Below the pieces are notes generated by a model, which was given only the letters and a program-made list of their open reading frames with translations, was not told the origin of the DNA and did not search any database. 64,000 bases of DNA, from the NCBI RefSeq assembly GCF_947495715.1, contig NZ_CANLZU010000005.1, positions 1-64,000 of the forward strand. The letters run 5' to 3'. Both the position numbers and the translations under genes were made by a program. This document shows positions 46,906 to 55,309 of this stretch, piece by piece. The DNA is from an uncultured Oceanisphaera sp. Lineage in GTDB: Bacteria > Pseudomonadota > Gammaproteobacteria > Enterobacterales > Aeromonadaceae. Each line of letters begins with the position of its first letter. Positions within the stretch are counted from its first letter, which is position 1.

Positions 46906-47342
46906 TGAGTCGGGCATTACGGTTGTTGCTGGATCAGCTCGATGGTCAGGAACGCAAGGCGGCGGCCGAGCTGGGCGCCGCCCAGTTGCAGTTGCAACAG
47001 CTGGAACAACAGCAGCAGACCCTGAGCCAGTATCAACGTCATTACAGTCAGGAATTTCAAAACCGCGGCCAACAAGGCCTCAGCGCCCACCAGTTCGGTC
47101 ACTTTCAGGGCTTTATCGACAAGCTGGAATTGTCTCAGCAACAGCAACAGCAGGGCTTGCAGCAGGCCAGGCAACAGCTGGAGCAAAGTCGTAGCGCCTG
47201 GATGGCGGTACGCACCCGCAAGCAGGCGATCGACAAGCTGATGGAGCGGGATGCCGAGCGACAGCGGCTGGAAAGCGCCCGTCAGGAGCAAAAAATGCTC
47301 GATAACCTGGCCATCTACCGGTTTCACAAAAAAAGTCTTTAG
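46905..47342 (+). CDS. fliJ: Flagellar export protein FliJ
   Basis: FliJ is the coiled-coil stalk that links the FliI ring to FlhA. The 145-residue protein is one long Gln/Leu-rich coiled coil (AAELGAAQLQLQQLEQQQQT, QQARQQLEQSRSAWMAVRTR), as in FliJ. The ATG shares its A with the fliI stop (TGATG). It ends the fliEFGHIJ operon. Confidence 0.9.
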   Translation: MSRALRLLLDQLDGQERKAAAELGAAQLQLQQLEQQQQTLSQYQRHYSQEFQNRGQQGLSAHQFGHFQGFIDKLELSQQQQQQGLQQARQQLEQSRSAWMAVRTRKQAIDKLMERDAERQRLESARQEQKMLDNLAIYRFHKKSL

Positions 47343-47390
47343 TGTTTGTTTGCCGAGCATCTTGCACTTGCCGCTGTGATCTTTGCGTAA

Positions 47391-47407
47391 CTGGTGTGTT
47401 ATTTGCA
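47391..47407 (+). promoter_or_regulatory. Sigma-54 promoter of the fliK operon
   Basis: CTGGTGTGTTATTTGCA carries GG and GC at correct spacing and the TTTGCA -12 region. It lies 65 bases before the fliK ATG. Confidence 0.72.
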
Positions 47408-47471
47408 TAAGCTATGGCGTCGATTCGATGACAGACGGCACAGCCGCAGGATTTACGGGGATCACTTCATC

Positions 47472-49463
47472 ATGACCATGAACATCATGTCTATGCGGGT
47501 TCAGGCCGGCACGGAAACGGGCGCTGGCGTCACCGAGGGTGATAACAGCGGGAAGTCCGGCCGGTTTGCCGATGTGCTGATGCAGCAGACCGACTCCGGA
47601 AAAAATGCCACACCGGCGACGGCCAACCCTCGGCAGCCGGCAGCCGAAGCGCTGCCGGATGACGTTGATATCGCCGCTTTAGAAGCCGATGTGCAGGATG
47701 AAGGTGTCACGTCGGCTGCAACCTCTTCATCGCAGGATGAGACGGCGGATAATCGCGACGCGAAGCCGGAGAACACCTCCGAGCCTGCCCCCTCGCTTTC
47801 CTCTTTATCGGCAACCATATCGACGACGCCGATCTCGGCGCCGAGCAATATGGCAGCCGAGCCCGCTCCGGCCGGTGAGCGTTCCACCGACGACACTGCC
47901 GGTGACGCACCGGTACGCCCGGCATCGATGCCGACATCGGCGAAAACCACTGCCGGTGCGGCGCTGCTTTCCGATATCGATACCGCACCGGCTGCGAAAG
48001 CAGAGACAGGAAACGAAGCTGAAGCCGAAGGCAGTGACGCGGCGAAGGGGGCTTTGATTGACGCCACCGACAGCCGGCGTCGGTCTGGCGTCGAGTCGTT
48101 AACCGACGCGGGTCGTTCGACAACCACAACAGAGCAAGCCTCGTCTTCCCGGCAGGAAAGCGGCAGTCAATTGCCACCGGCAACGGCGACGAAAGCCGAC
48201 CGGCAAGCGCTGGACGCACGTTCGCCAGAGCAGATCCCCAAGTCTGGCCCTGCCGTCTTCGAAGGGGCTTCAGGCCAGGCAGCAGCACCGGTTACAGGTG
48301 CGCGGGAGCCGGTAGCTCCTGCTCCTCAAGCGGTCGAGAATCCCGACGTTGTTGCGCGTGATGAAGTCGAAGGCCGTGCGGTACAGAAGCAGGCCGAGCG
48401 CACCACCGCCGAGGCGACGGCGGCGTCAGCCGCCTCGCGGAGCGAGTCAAGCCGGCAGAGCGAAACAGTGCCTGCGGCAAGTCGGCCAAAGATAACCGTG
48501 GAGGTCCCCCCGCCTGATACGCGCAGAGACACGGCAAACTCTCAGATTGCAAACTCTCAGGCGGCGGACTCGCTGGCAAATAAAGATGCCGTGGCGGTGC
48601 GGCAACAAGAGGCCACCTCGGCTCGCCCCCCCGAATGGCTGGCGCAAATAGAGCATGGGCGCCGCTGGTCGCAACCCGACTTGCGGGCCGGCTCGCCGAT
48701 GAATACCGACGATAACGGCAACGCCTTGCCGTCGGTTGATCTCGCCGAGGGCGATGGTGAACAGGAAAGCCGGGCGAAGCCGGTGAGCACCGCCTCGAAC
48801 ATGCCTGAACCTGCGCCGGCCTCCCTGTTGTCGAGCCAGTCTGGTGGCGACGGGGCGCCGGCGATGAATCAGGCCGCCGTTGGTCAGGATGCCGGTCTGG
48901 CGGTGGTTAACCGGGACGGCATTCAGGCAGGTTCAACAGCCGAGCGCCCGGTGTTGGCGGACCGGGTGGTCACGCTGCAGCAGGGTGCACCGGAACAAAG
49001 CGCAAAACAGCTGTCGCAACAGGTGCAGGTGATGGTGAGCCAGAATCTGCAGGAGGCGGACATCCGTCTTGATCCGTCGAACCTGGGCGGTCTTCGAATT
49101 CAGGTGAAAATGGAGCAGGGGGAGGTGCAGGTCCAGTTTCTGGCCAGTCATCCTCAGGCCCGGGAACTGCTCGATCAGGCCTTGCCGCGGCTGAGAGACA
49201 TGCTGAGCCAGCAGGGGCTGAACCTGAGCCAGAACCAGGGCCAGAGCCAGTCGGGCAGTCAGCAGGGCGGGTTCAACCAGGCCGCGCAGCAAGATGGCCA
49301 GCAGCAGTCGCAACAGAATGCCCAACAAGGAGGCGAGGGGCGCAGTCATGGCCCGCGTGGCTACGGCTCCCTTGCCGGTGATGAGCCTCAAACGTCTCTG
49401 GCGGGCGAGGCTCGATTGTCGAACCGTAGCGATGACGCCGGCAGAATTGATTTTTTTGCATGA
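47472..49463 (+). CDS. fliK: Hook-length control protein FliK
   Basis: FliK is the exported ruler that measures the hook and switches export specificity. Only the last 200 residues are conserved: QQVQVMVSQNLQEADIRLDP, SNLGGLRIQVKMEQGEVQVQ and ARELLDQALPRLRDMLSQQG are the Flg_hook domain. The first 430 residues are low-complexity Ala, Ser, Thr, Pro and Glu, as expected for a ruler. The ATG at 47472 is used; ATGs at 47478 and 47487 are possible. Length 664, longer than the enteric protein. Confidence 0.88.
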   Translation: MTMNIMSMRVQAGTETGAGVTEGDNSGKSGRFADVLMQQTDSGKNATPATANPRQPAAEALPDDVDIAALEADVQDEGVTSAATSSSQDETADNRDAKPENTSEPAPSLSSLSATISTTPISAPSNMAAEPAPAGERSTDDTAGDAPVRPASMPTSAKTTAGAALLSDIDTAPAAKAETGNEAEAEGSDAAKGALIDATDSRRRSGVESLTDAGRSTTTTEQASSSRQESGSQLPPATATKADRQALDARSPEQIPKSGPAVFEGASGQAAAPVTGAREPVAPAPQAVENPDVVARDEVEGRAVQKQAERTTAEATAASAASRSESSRQSETVPAASRPKITVEVPPPDTRRDTANSQIANSQAADSLANKDAVAVRQQEATSARPPEWLAQIEHGRRWSQPDLRAGSPMNTDDNGNALPSVDLAEGDGEQESRAKPVSTASNMPEPAPASLLSSQSGGDGAPAMNQAAVGQDAGLAVVNRDGIQAGSTAERPVLADRVVTLQQGAPEQSAKQLSQQVQVMVSQNLQEADIRLDPSNLGGLRIQVKMEQGEVQVQFLASHPQARELLDQALPRLRDMLSQQGLNLSQNQGQSQSGSQQGGFNQAAQQDGQQQSQQNAQQGGEGRSHGPRGYGSLAGDEPQTSLAGEARLSNRSDDAGRIDFFA

Positions 49464-49509
49464 TTCAAATGGGTAAACTACGCGTTTGCCGTAAGGATGA
49501 AGGGATAGC

Positions 49510-49980
49510 ATGGCCGATGATCTGATCATGCCAAAGGTGGCATGGTACAAACGTAAACTCGTCTGGGTAATCGTATTGCTGCTGGTGGTCGCCGGCGGCG
49601 GTGCGGCCTGGTGGCTGATGCCCGCTTCACAGAATGTCGAGGCGGAGCCGGTGGTCGACAATCAGGCGCTGTATGTCGGCCTGCCCCGGCCCTTTATTTT
49701 CTCGGTACCGGCCGGGCGACGGGAACGTCTGGTGCAGGTGGAGCTGCAATTGATGGTAAGGGGACTGGCCGATGAAACCAGGGCCAAGCAGCACCTGCCG
49801 TTGCTGGAAAGTGTGCTGCTGACGGTGTTGAGCCGTCAGAGTGCCGATAATTACCTGTCTGCCGATGGCAAGCAGGCGGTACGGCAGGAAGCGCTGAATG
49901 AATTGAACAGGGTGTTGACGGAAGAGCTGGGAGCACCGCTGATAGAAAAAGTGCTCTTTACCGGTATCGTAATGCAATAG
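49510..49980 (+). CDS. fliL: Flagellar basal-body protein FliL
   Basis: FliL surrounds the stator and supports torque. One transmembrane segment at about residues 15-38 (LVWVIVLLLVVAGGGAAWWL) is followed by a periplasmic domain (YVGLPRPFIFSVPAGRRERL, VQVELQLMVRG, LTEELGAPLIEKVLFTGIVM). Length 156. AAGGATGAAGG precedes the ATG. It lies seven bases before fliM. Confidence 0.92.
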   Translation: MADDLIMPKVAWYKRKLVWVIVLLLVVAGGGAAWWLMPASQNVEAEPVVDNQALYVGLPRPFIFSVPAGRRERLVQVELQLMVRGLADETRAKQHLPLLESVLLTVLSRQSADNYLSADGKQAVRQEALNELNRVLTEELGAPLIEKVLFTGIVMQ

Positions 49981-49987
49981 GTGAGTC

Positions 49988-51046
49988 GTGAGCGATCTGT
50001 TATCTCAGGATGAAATTGATGCCCTGCTACACGGGGTGGACGATGTAAAGGAAGAGGAGAGCAACGACAGTAATGGCGTTGCCATGTTTGATTTTTCTTC
50101 GCAGGATCGCATCGTTCGTGGGCGCATGCCGACGCTGGAAATGGTTAATGAGCGCTTTGCCCGGCATATGCGTATCAGCCTGTTCAACATGATGCGCCGC
50201 ACCGCCGAAGTGTCGGTCAACGGGGTGCAAATGCTCAAGTTCGGCGAATACGTGCATTCGCTGTTTTTGCCGACCAGTCTCAACATGGTGCGTTTTCGCC
50301 CGCTCAAGGGCATAGGTCTGGTCACCATGGAAGCGCGGCTGGTGTTTATTCTGGTCGACAATTTCTTCGGTGGTGACGGCCGTCATGCCAAAATCGAAGG
50401 CCGTGAATTTACCCCCACCGAGCGCCGGGTGATACAGCTGCTGCTGAAGCTGGTGTTCGAGGATTACAAAGAGGCCTGGGCGCCGGTCATGGACGTGGAA
50501 TTCGAGTACCTGGACTCGGAAGTGAACCCCACCATGGCCAATATCGTCAGCCCCACCGAGGTGGTGGTGGTCAGCTCCTTTCATATCGAGCTGGATGGCG
50601 GCGGCGGTGATTTTCACGTAACCCTGCCTTACGGCATGCTGGAGCCTATTCGCGAGCTGCTGGATGCCGGCGTGCAAAGCGACAAGGGTGAAAACGATTT
50701 GCGCTGGGGCAAGGCGTTGCGCGATGAAATTCTCGATGTGGGGGTGGATATGTCGGTAAAGCTGCTGGAAAAAGAGCTGAGCCTGCGCGATATCATGGAG
50801 CTGCAGGCCGGCGATATCATTCCGGTGGAGATGCCCGAGCATTTGCTGGTGTCGGTAGAAGACTTGCCCAGTTTCCGTGGTCAGCTGGGGCGGGCCGGCG
50901 AGAAAATGGCCGTGCGGATCAGCGAGAAAATCAAGAAGCCGGAAACGGTCAAGACCGAACTGAGTCACGTCACCCGCCGTGGCGTGCGTATTGACGGTGA
51001 AGCCGAGCTGGAAGAACTGGAAAGAACCATTGAGGATGCATCATGA
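49988..51046 (+). CDS. fliM: Flagellar motor switch protein FliM
   Basis: FliM is the C-ring protein that binds phosphorylated CheY. The CheY-binding N-terminus is SDLLSQDEIDALLHGVDD. FDFSSQDRIVRGRMPTLEMV, NERFARHMRISLFNMMRRTA and the C-terminal SpoA domain (LELQAGDIIPVEMPEHLLVS in approximate form) follow. Start is GTG at 49988. Length 352. It overlaps fliN by four bases. Confidence 0.95.
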   Translation: MSDLLSQDEIDALLHGVDDVKEEESNDSNGVAMFDFSSQDRIVRGRMPTLEMVNERFARHMRISLFNMMRRTAEVSVNGVQMLKFGEYVHSLFLPTSLNMVRFRPLKGIGLVTMEARLVFILVDNFFGGDGRHAKIEGREFTPTERRVIQLLLKLVFEDYKEAWAPVMDVEFEYLDSEVNPTMANIVSPTEVVVVSSFHIELDGGGGDFHVTLPYGMLEPIRELLDAGVQSDKGENDLRWGKALRDEILDVGVDMSVKLLEKELSLRDIMELQAGDIIPVEMPEHLLVSVEDLPSFRGQLGRAGEKMAVRISEKIKKPETVKTELSHVTRRGVRIDGEAELEELERTIEDAS

Positions 51047-51456
51047 GTGATGAACAGAACGAGCTGGATGATGTCTGGGGCGAGGCGATGGCCGAGCAGA
51101 CGTCGCAGAGCGAAACAAAAGAGCAGGACTCGGTCAAGCGGGCCGAGCTGAATGATTTCAATGACCCGACCGAAAGCCCCTTGTCCGGTGACGAGCGTCG
51201 AAAACTTGACGCCATTCTGGATATTCCGGTCACCATTTCGATGGAAGTGGGCCGTACCCGCATCAGCATTCGCAACCTGCTGCAGCTGAACCAGGGATCT
51301 GTGGTGGAGCTGGACCGGCTGGCCGGCGAGCCGCTGGATGTCATGGTCAACGGCACCCTGATCGCCCATGGCGAAGTGGTGGTGGTGAACGACAAGTTCG
51401 GTATTCGGCTGACCGATGTGATCAGCCAGACCGAACGCATCAAAAAGCTTAAATAA
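51043..51456 (+). CDS. fliN: Flagellar motor switch protein FliN
   Basis: FliN forms the base of the C ring. The C-terminal SpoA domain is clear: LDIPVTISMEVGRTRISIRN, LNQGSVVELDRLAGEPLDVM and VNDKFGIRLTDVISQTER. The first 45 residues are acidic and variable. Length 137. It overlaps fliM (ATGA) and touches fliO. Confidence 0.95.
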   Translation: MSDEQNELDDVWGEAMAEQTSQSETKEQDSVKRAELNDFNDPTESPLSGDERRKLDAILDIPVTISMEVGRTRISIRNLLQLNQGSVVELDRLAGEPLDVMVNGTLIAHGEVVVVNDKFGIRLTDVISQTERIKKLK

Positions 51457-51839
51457 TGCGGCTGTTATCGATATTACTGCTGCTGCCGGCCTCGGTGCTG
51501 GCCCAGGGGCCGGACGTTCGCTGGGACTCGTGGGCCCTGTCATCGATGCTGGTCATCGGGCTGATCCTGGTACTGGGCTGGCTGCTGCGCCGCCTGCGGG
51601 GCGCCTCGCTGCTGGGTGGTAGCCGTCAGCTCAACATAGTAGCCTCGCTGGCGCTGGGCCAACGCGAGCGTTTGCTGGTGGTGCAGGTGGGTGAAGAGCA
51701 GTGGCTGCTCGGCGTTACCGCCCAGCAGATCTCGGGTCTGGGCAGGCTGGAGCAACCGCTGGCGCCGGAGCAGGCGACGTCTCTGTTGTCGAAACAGAGG
51801 GCGAGGCGGACGGAAAGGGGCGGCCATGAGTCGTCTTAG
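51456..51839 (+). CDS. fliO: Flagellar biosynthesis protein FliO
   Basis: FliO is a small membrane protein that stabilises FliP during export-gate assembly. A signal-like N-terminus (residues 1-15) is followed by a transmembrane segment ([20 protein letters not shown]) and a cytoplasmic tail with [20 protein letters not shown] and [16 protein letters not shown]. Length 127. Its start overlaps the fliN stop and its end overlaps fliP by 14 bases. Confidence 0.88.
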   Translation: MRLLSILLLLPASVLAQGPDVRWDSWALSSMLVIGLILVLGWLLRRLRGASLLGGSRQLNIVASLALGQRERLLVVQVGEEQWLLGVTAQQISGLGRLEQPLAPEQATSLLSKQRARRTERGGHESS

Positions 51840-52581
51840 TCGCTATCTGCCCCTGTTATTACCGATGTTGCTGCTGGCCGGGCCGGCCATGGCCCAGCAG
51901 GGCATGTCGGCGGTGACGGTCACCACCAACACCGACGGCAGCCAGGAATACAGCCTGACCCTGCAGGTGCTGGCGCTGATGACGGCGCTGTCTTTTCTGC
52001 CGGCCATGGTCATCATGATGACCTCGTTCACCCGCATCATCATAGTGCTGTCGATTCTGCGCCAGGCTCTGGGGCTGCAGCAAAGCCCCAATAATCAGGT
52101 GCTGATCGGCATCAGCCTGTTTTTGTCCTTTTTCATCATGTCGCCGGTGCTGGATCGGGTGAATGCGAATGCGCTGCAGCCCTATCTGGCGGAAGAGATC
52201 GACTCCCGGGAAGCGCTGGCCCGGGCCGAGCTGCCGATACGTGACTTCATGCTGGCCCAGACCCGGGTCAAGGATCTGGACACCTTTCTCAACATCGCCG
52301 ACATCCAGGTGGACAGTGAAGCCGAGGTGCCGCTGCGGGTCTTGATACCGGCCTTCGTGACCAGCGAGCTGAAAACCGCCTTTCAGATTGGCTTCATGCT
52401 GTTTCTGCCCTTTCTGGTGATCGACTTGGTGGTGGCCAGTATTCTGATGGCGATGGGTATGATGATGCTGTCGCCCATGCTGATTTCGCTGCCGTTCAAG
52501 CTGATGCTGTTCGTGCTGGTAGACGGCTGGAACCTGATCATGGGTACATTGGCCAACAGCTTTGGCCTGGGAGCGGGATAG
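51826..52581 (+). CDS. fliP: Flagellar export gate protein FliP
   Basis: FliP is the main subunit of the export gate in the inner membrane. A cleavable signal (residues 1-23) precedes the membrane protein; signatures are [40 protein letters not shown] and [20 protein letters not shown]. Length 251. The ATG at 51826 has GGAAAGGGG upstream; longer in-frame starts lie in fliO and are rejected. Confidence 0.95.
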   Translation: MSRLSRYLPLLLPMLLLAGPAMAQQGMSAVTVTTNTDGSQEYSLTLQVLALMTALSFLPAMVIMMTSFTRIIIVLSILRQALGLQQSPNNQVLIGISLFLSFFIMSPVLDRVNANALQPYLAEEIDSREALARAELPIRDFMLAQTRVKDLDTFLNIADIQVDSEAEVPLRVLIPAFVTSELKTAFQIGFMLFLPFLVIDLVVASILMAMGMMMLSPMLISLPFKLMLFVLVDGWNLIMGTLANSFGLGAG

Positions 52582-52850
52582 TGAGCCCGGAAACCTTCGT
52601 CGACATCTTTCGCAGTGCGCTCTGGCTGGTCACGGTGCTGGTATCGGCGGTGATTCTGCCGAGTCTGGCCATCGGTCTGGTGGTGGCGGTGTTTCAGGCG
52701 GCCACCTCCATCAACGAGCAGACCCTGAGCTTTCTGCCGCGTCTGCTGGTGACCCTGGGCGCCCTGGCGGTGGGAGCCCACTGGGGCTTTGATATGCTGA
52801 TGGATTTCTTTTACGAGATGATTTACCAGATCCCGCAGGTGGTTGGGTAA
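52581..52850 (+). CDS. fliQ: Flagellar export gate protein FliQ
   Basis: FliQ is a two-helix membrane subunit of the export gate. SPETFVDIFRSALWLVTVLV, VAVFQAATSINEQTLSFLPR and the second segment LLVTLGALAVGAHWGFDMLM identify it. Start is GTG, sharing a base with the fliP stop. Length 89 is standard. Confidence 0.95.
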   Translation: MSPETFVDIFRSALWLVTVLVSAVILPSLAIGLVVAVFQAATSINEQTLSFLPRLLVTLGALAVGAHWGFDMLMDFFYEMIYQIPQVVG

Positions 52851-52857
52851 CATCTTT

Positions 52858-52932
52858 GTGAGGCGTGAGGCGTGAGGCGTGAGGCGTGAGGCGAGCGTGT
52901 GCTTTTTACCCCTTACCCCTCACTCTTCACGT
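52858..52932. repeat. Heptad array between fliQ and fliR: five GTGAGGC units
   Basis: Five perfect tandem GTGAGGC units (52858-52892) face a TTACCCC-TTACCCC-TCACTCT stretch (about 52907-52930). The pair can form a hairpin inside the fliPQR-flhB operon, just before the fliR start. Confidence 0.85.
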
Positions 52933-52958
52933 TTTTCAACAATGGCGAGAAACGAAGT

Positions 52959-53747
52959 TTGAACTACAGCACCGAACAGATCCTGATGTGGCTGGCCGCT
53001 TACCTCTGGCCCCTGTGCCGCATCGCCGGCATGATGATGACCATGGTGATGTTTGGTGCCCAGCTGACGCCGGCCTACAACCGGGTGCTGCTGGCGCTTG
53101 CCACCACCCTGGCGGTGGCGCCGGTGCTGCCCCCCATGCCCGAGGTGGCGCTGTTCTCGGTCGGTGGCTTTCTGATCACCGGCCAACAGGTGCTGATTGG
53201 CGCCGTTATCGGCCTGCTGTCCCAGTTTTTGCTGCAGACCTTCGTCACCGCCGGTCAGATCATCGCCATGCAGACCAGTCTGGGTTTCGCCTCCATGGTC
53301 GACCCGCTCAACGGTCAGTCTACTCCGGTGGTAGGCCAGCTGTATCTGATGCTGGGTACCCTGCTGTTTCTGGCGCTGAACGGTCATCTGGTGATGATAG
53401 AAGCCATAGTACTGAGCTTTGACACCCTGCCGGTGGCGATGAATGGTCTGTCGGTGACCAGCTGGGAAAATCTGGCCGGGCTGCTGAGCCTGCTGTTTCA
53501 GGCGGCGGTGGCCATGTCGCTGTCGGCCATCGTCGCCATGTTGTTGATCAACCTGACTTTCGGGGTGCTGACCCGGGCCGCTCCCCAGCTGAACATCTTC
53601 AGCGTCGGCTTTGCGGTCAGCATGGTGTGCGGCCTGTTTATTCTGTGGCTGACTCTGGGCGGATTTCTGGGGCATTTTCAAAACCAGTGGCTACGGTTGC
53701 AAACGGTGATGTGTGACACCCTGCAACTGACCTGTGAAGGAGGCTGA
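52959..53747 (+). CDS. fliR: Flagellar export gate protein FliR
   Basis: FliR completes the FliP-FliQ-FliR export gate and has about six membrane segments. MNYSTEQILMWLAAYLWPLC (the first residue from TTG), TAGQIIAMQTSLGFASMVDP and INLTFGVLTRAAPQLNIFSV are typical. I use TTG at 52959 because the homologous proteins begin at this point; an in-frame ATG at 52899 would translate the heptad repeat. The length of 262 then matches the family. Confidence 0.88.
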   Translation: MNYSTEQILMWLAAYLWPLCRIAGMMMTMVMFGAQLTPAYNRVLLALATTLAVAPVLPPMPEVALFSVGGFLITGQQVLIGAVIGLLSQFLLQTFVTAGQIIAMQTSLGFASMVDPLNGQSTPVVGQLYLMLGTLLFLALNGHLVMIEAIVLSFDTLPVAMNGLSVTSWENLAGLLSLLFQAAVAMSLSAIVAMLLINLTFGVLTRAAPQLNIFSVGFAVSMVCGLFILWLTLGGFLGHFQNQWLRLQTVMCDTLQLTCEGG

Positions 53748-54881
53748 ATGGCGGAGTCGGACGGTCAGGAAAAAACAGAACAGCCTACGGAACAACGCCT
53801 TCGCCAGGCACGAGAAAAAGGCCAGATCCCCCGTTCCAAAGAGCTGGGAACCGCCGCCGTACTGTTGAGTGCGGCGCTGGGGCTGATGATGGTCGGCGAC
53901 TCGCTGGGCCTGGCCATGGCGCGGTTGTTTGAACGTAATTTTCAGGTCGACCGGGCCGCCTTGTTCGACCCCGAGGCCATGATGCCGGCGCTGCGCGACT
54001 CGCTGCTGGGGCTGATGTGGCCCCTGTTCGGCTTCTTTGCCATCGTGCTAGTGGCGGCGCTGGTGGGCAACAGCCTGCTCGGCGGCGTTAACTTCAGCAG
54101 CCAGGCGATGCTGCCCAAGCTGGATCGCATGAGCCCGATGAAGGGCTTCAAGCGAATGTTCGGCGTGCAGGCGCTGGTGGAGCTGCTCAAGTCCATCGCC
54201 AAGGTGGTGTTTATCGCCACCCTGGCCATCTGGCTGTTGTGGGGCCAGTTTGACAATATTCTGCGTTTGAGCGACGAAACCCTGCCCGCCGCCATGGTCG
54301 GCTCGGTGGAGTTGTTGCTGAACATGGGCCTGTTGCTGTGCATGGCCCTGCTGCCCATCGTGGCCATCGATGTGCCGTTTCAGATCTGGAATCACACCCG
54401 TCAGCTGAAGATGACGCTGCAGGAAATCAAGGACGAATACAAGAACACCGAGGGCAAGCCCGAGGTCAAAGGCCGTATTCGTCGTTTGCAGCAGGAAATG
54501 GCCAACCGCCGCATGATGGGTGAAGTGCCCACCGCCGACGTGGTGGTGGTCAACCCGACCCATTACTCGGTGGCCTTGCGTTATGACAAGGACAAGCCCG
54601 GCGCCGCCCCCATGGTGGTGGCCAAGGGGCTGGATGAGATTGCGCTCAAGATTCGGGAAATTGCCCGGGAATACGAGGTACCGGTGATTTCGTCTCCGGC
54701 GCTGGCGCGAGCCGTGTATCACTCCACCAAGCTTGACCGGGAAATTCCCGACGGCCTCTTCGTGGCCGTGGCCCAGGTGCTGGCCTATGTATTCCAGCTG
54801 AACGCCTGGCGCAAGGGGCAGGGCAACCGCCCGGTACCGCTGAAGGAAGACCTGCCGATACCGGACGAATATAAGGCCTGA
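53748..54881 (+). CDS. flhB: Flagellar export switch protein FlhB
   Basis: FlhB controls the change from hook to filament export. The N-terminal domain has about four membrane helices after EKTEQPTEQRLRQAREKGQI. The autocleavage site NPTH (VVVNPTHYSVAL) places the cleaved Asn at residue 269, and the cytoplasmic tail has ARAVYHSTKLDREIPDGLFV. Length 377. GGAGG precedes the ATG. It ends the fliK-flhB operon. Confidence 0.95.
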   Translation: MAESDGQEKTEQPTEQRLRQAREKGQIPRSKELGTAAVLLSAALGLMMVGDSLGLAMARLFERNFQVDRAALFDPEAMMPALRDSLLGLMWPLFGFFAIVLVAALVGNSLLGGVNFSSQAMLPKLDRMSPMKGFKRMFGVQALVELLKSIAKVVFIATLAIWLLWGQFDNILRLSDETLPAAMVGSVELLLNMGLLLCMALLPIVAIDVPFQIWNHTRQLKMTLQEIKDEYKNTEGKPEVKGRIRRLQQEMANRRMMGEVPTADVVVVNPTHYSVALRYDKDKPGAAPMVVAKGLDEIALKIREIAREYEVPVISSPALARAVYHSTKLDREIPDGLFVAVAQVLAYVFQLNAWRKGQGNRPVPLKEDLPIPDEYKA

Positions 54882-55253
54882 GCTAGCTATAAGCCGTGAG
54901 CTAAAAGCCGCACGGCGTTGTTTTGCTCCCTCCCCTTGACCTCGGATTTGACAGAATGACGGCGGAGTGCAACGCAAGGGGAGGGCTGGGGAGGGGTTGC
55001 TGCAGAATATTCACATATTCCGCAGGCTCGGTACCGCTGTCGAAGTGACACCCCCTCCCAGCCTCCCCCTGGCGCAAATCCGCCGTTATGCCAGTGGTCC
55101 CGCTGCCAAGGGGGAGGAGCCGTTCGGCGAAAATTCCAAATCCAAGCGCCGTTTTGCTCCCTCCCCTTAACCTCGGTTTTGACAGCATGACTGCGGAGTG
55201 CAACGCAAGGGGAGGGCTGCTTATAGCTGAACGCTTAAAGCTTACAGCTGAAA
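54882..55253. repeat. flhB-flhA gap with three hairpin elements
   Basis: The gap holds a second-kind hairpin element (54921-54996), a first-kind element (55047-55130) and another second-kind element (55152-55220). Ends of each are complementary (CCCTCCCCTT with AAGGGGAGGG; CCTCCCCCT with AGGGGGAGG). AGCT-rich heptad-like sequence flanks them. No gene is seen. Confidence 0.72.
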
Positions 55254-55270
55254 ATGGCCTGCTTATTGCA
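55254..55270 (+). promoter_or_regulatory. Sigma-54 promoter of the flhA operon
   Basis: ATGGCCTGCTTATTGCA has the TGGC -24 and TTGCA -12 elements at the correct distance. It is 40 bases upstream of the flhA start, so the flhAFG-fliA group is probably a FlrA target. Confidence 0.78.
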
Positions 55271-55309
55271 TATTAAGCCGCATCAATTCTCGTCTACACA
55301 GCAGTGGCA

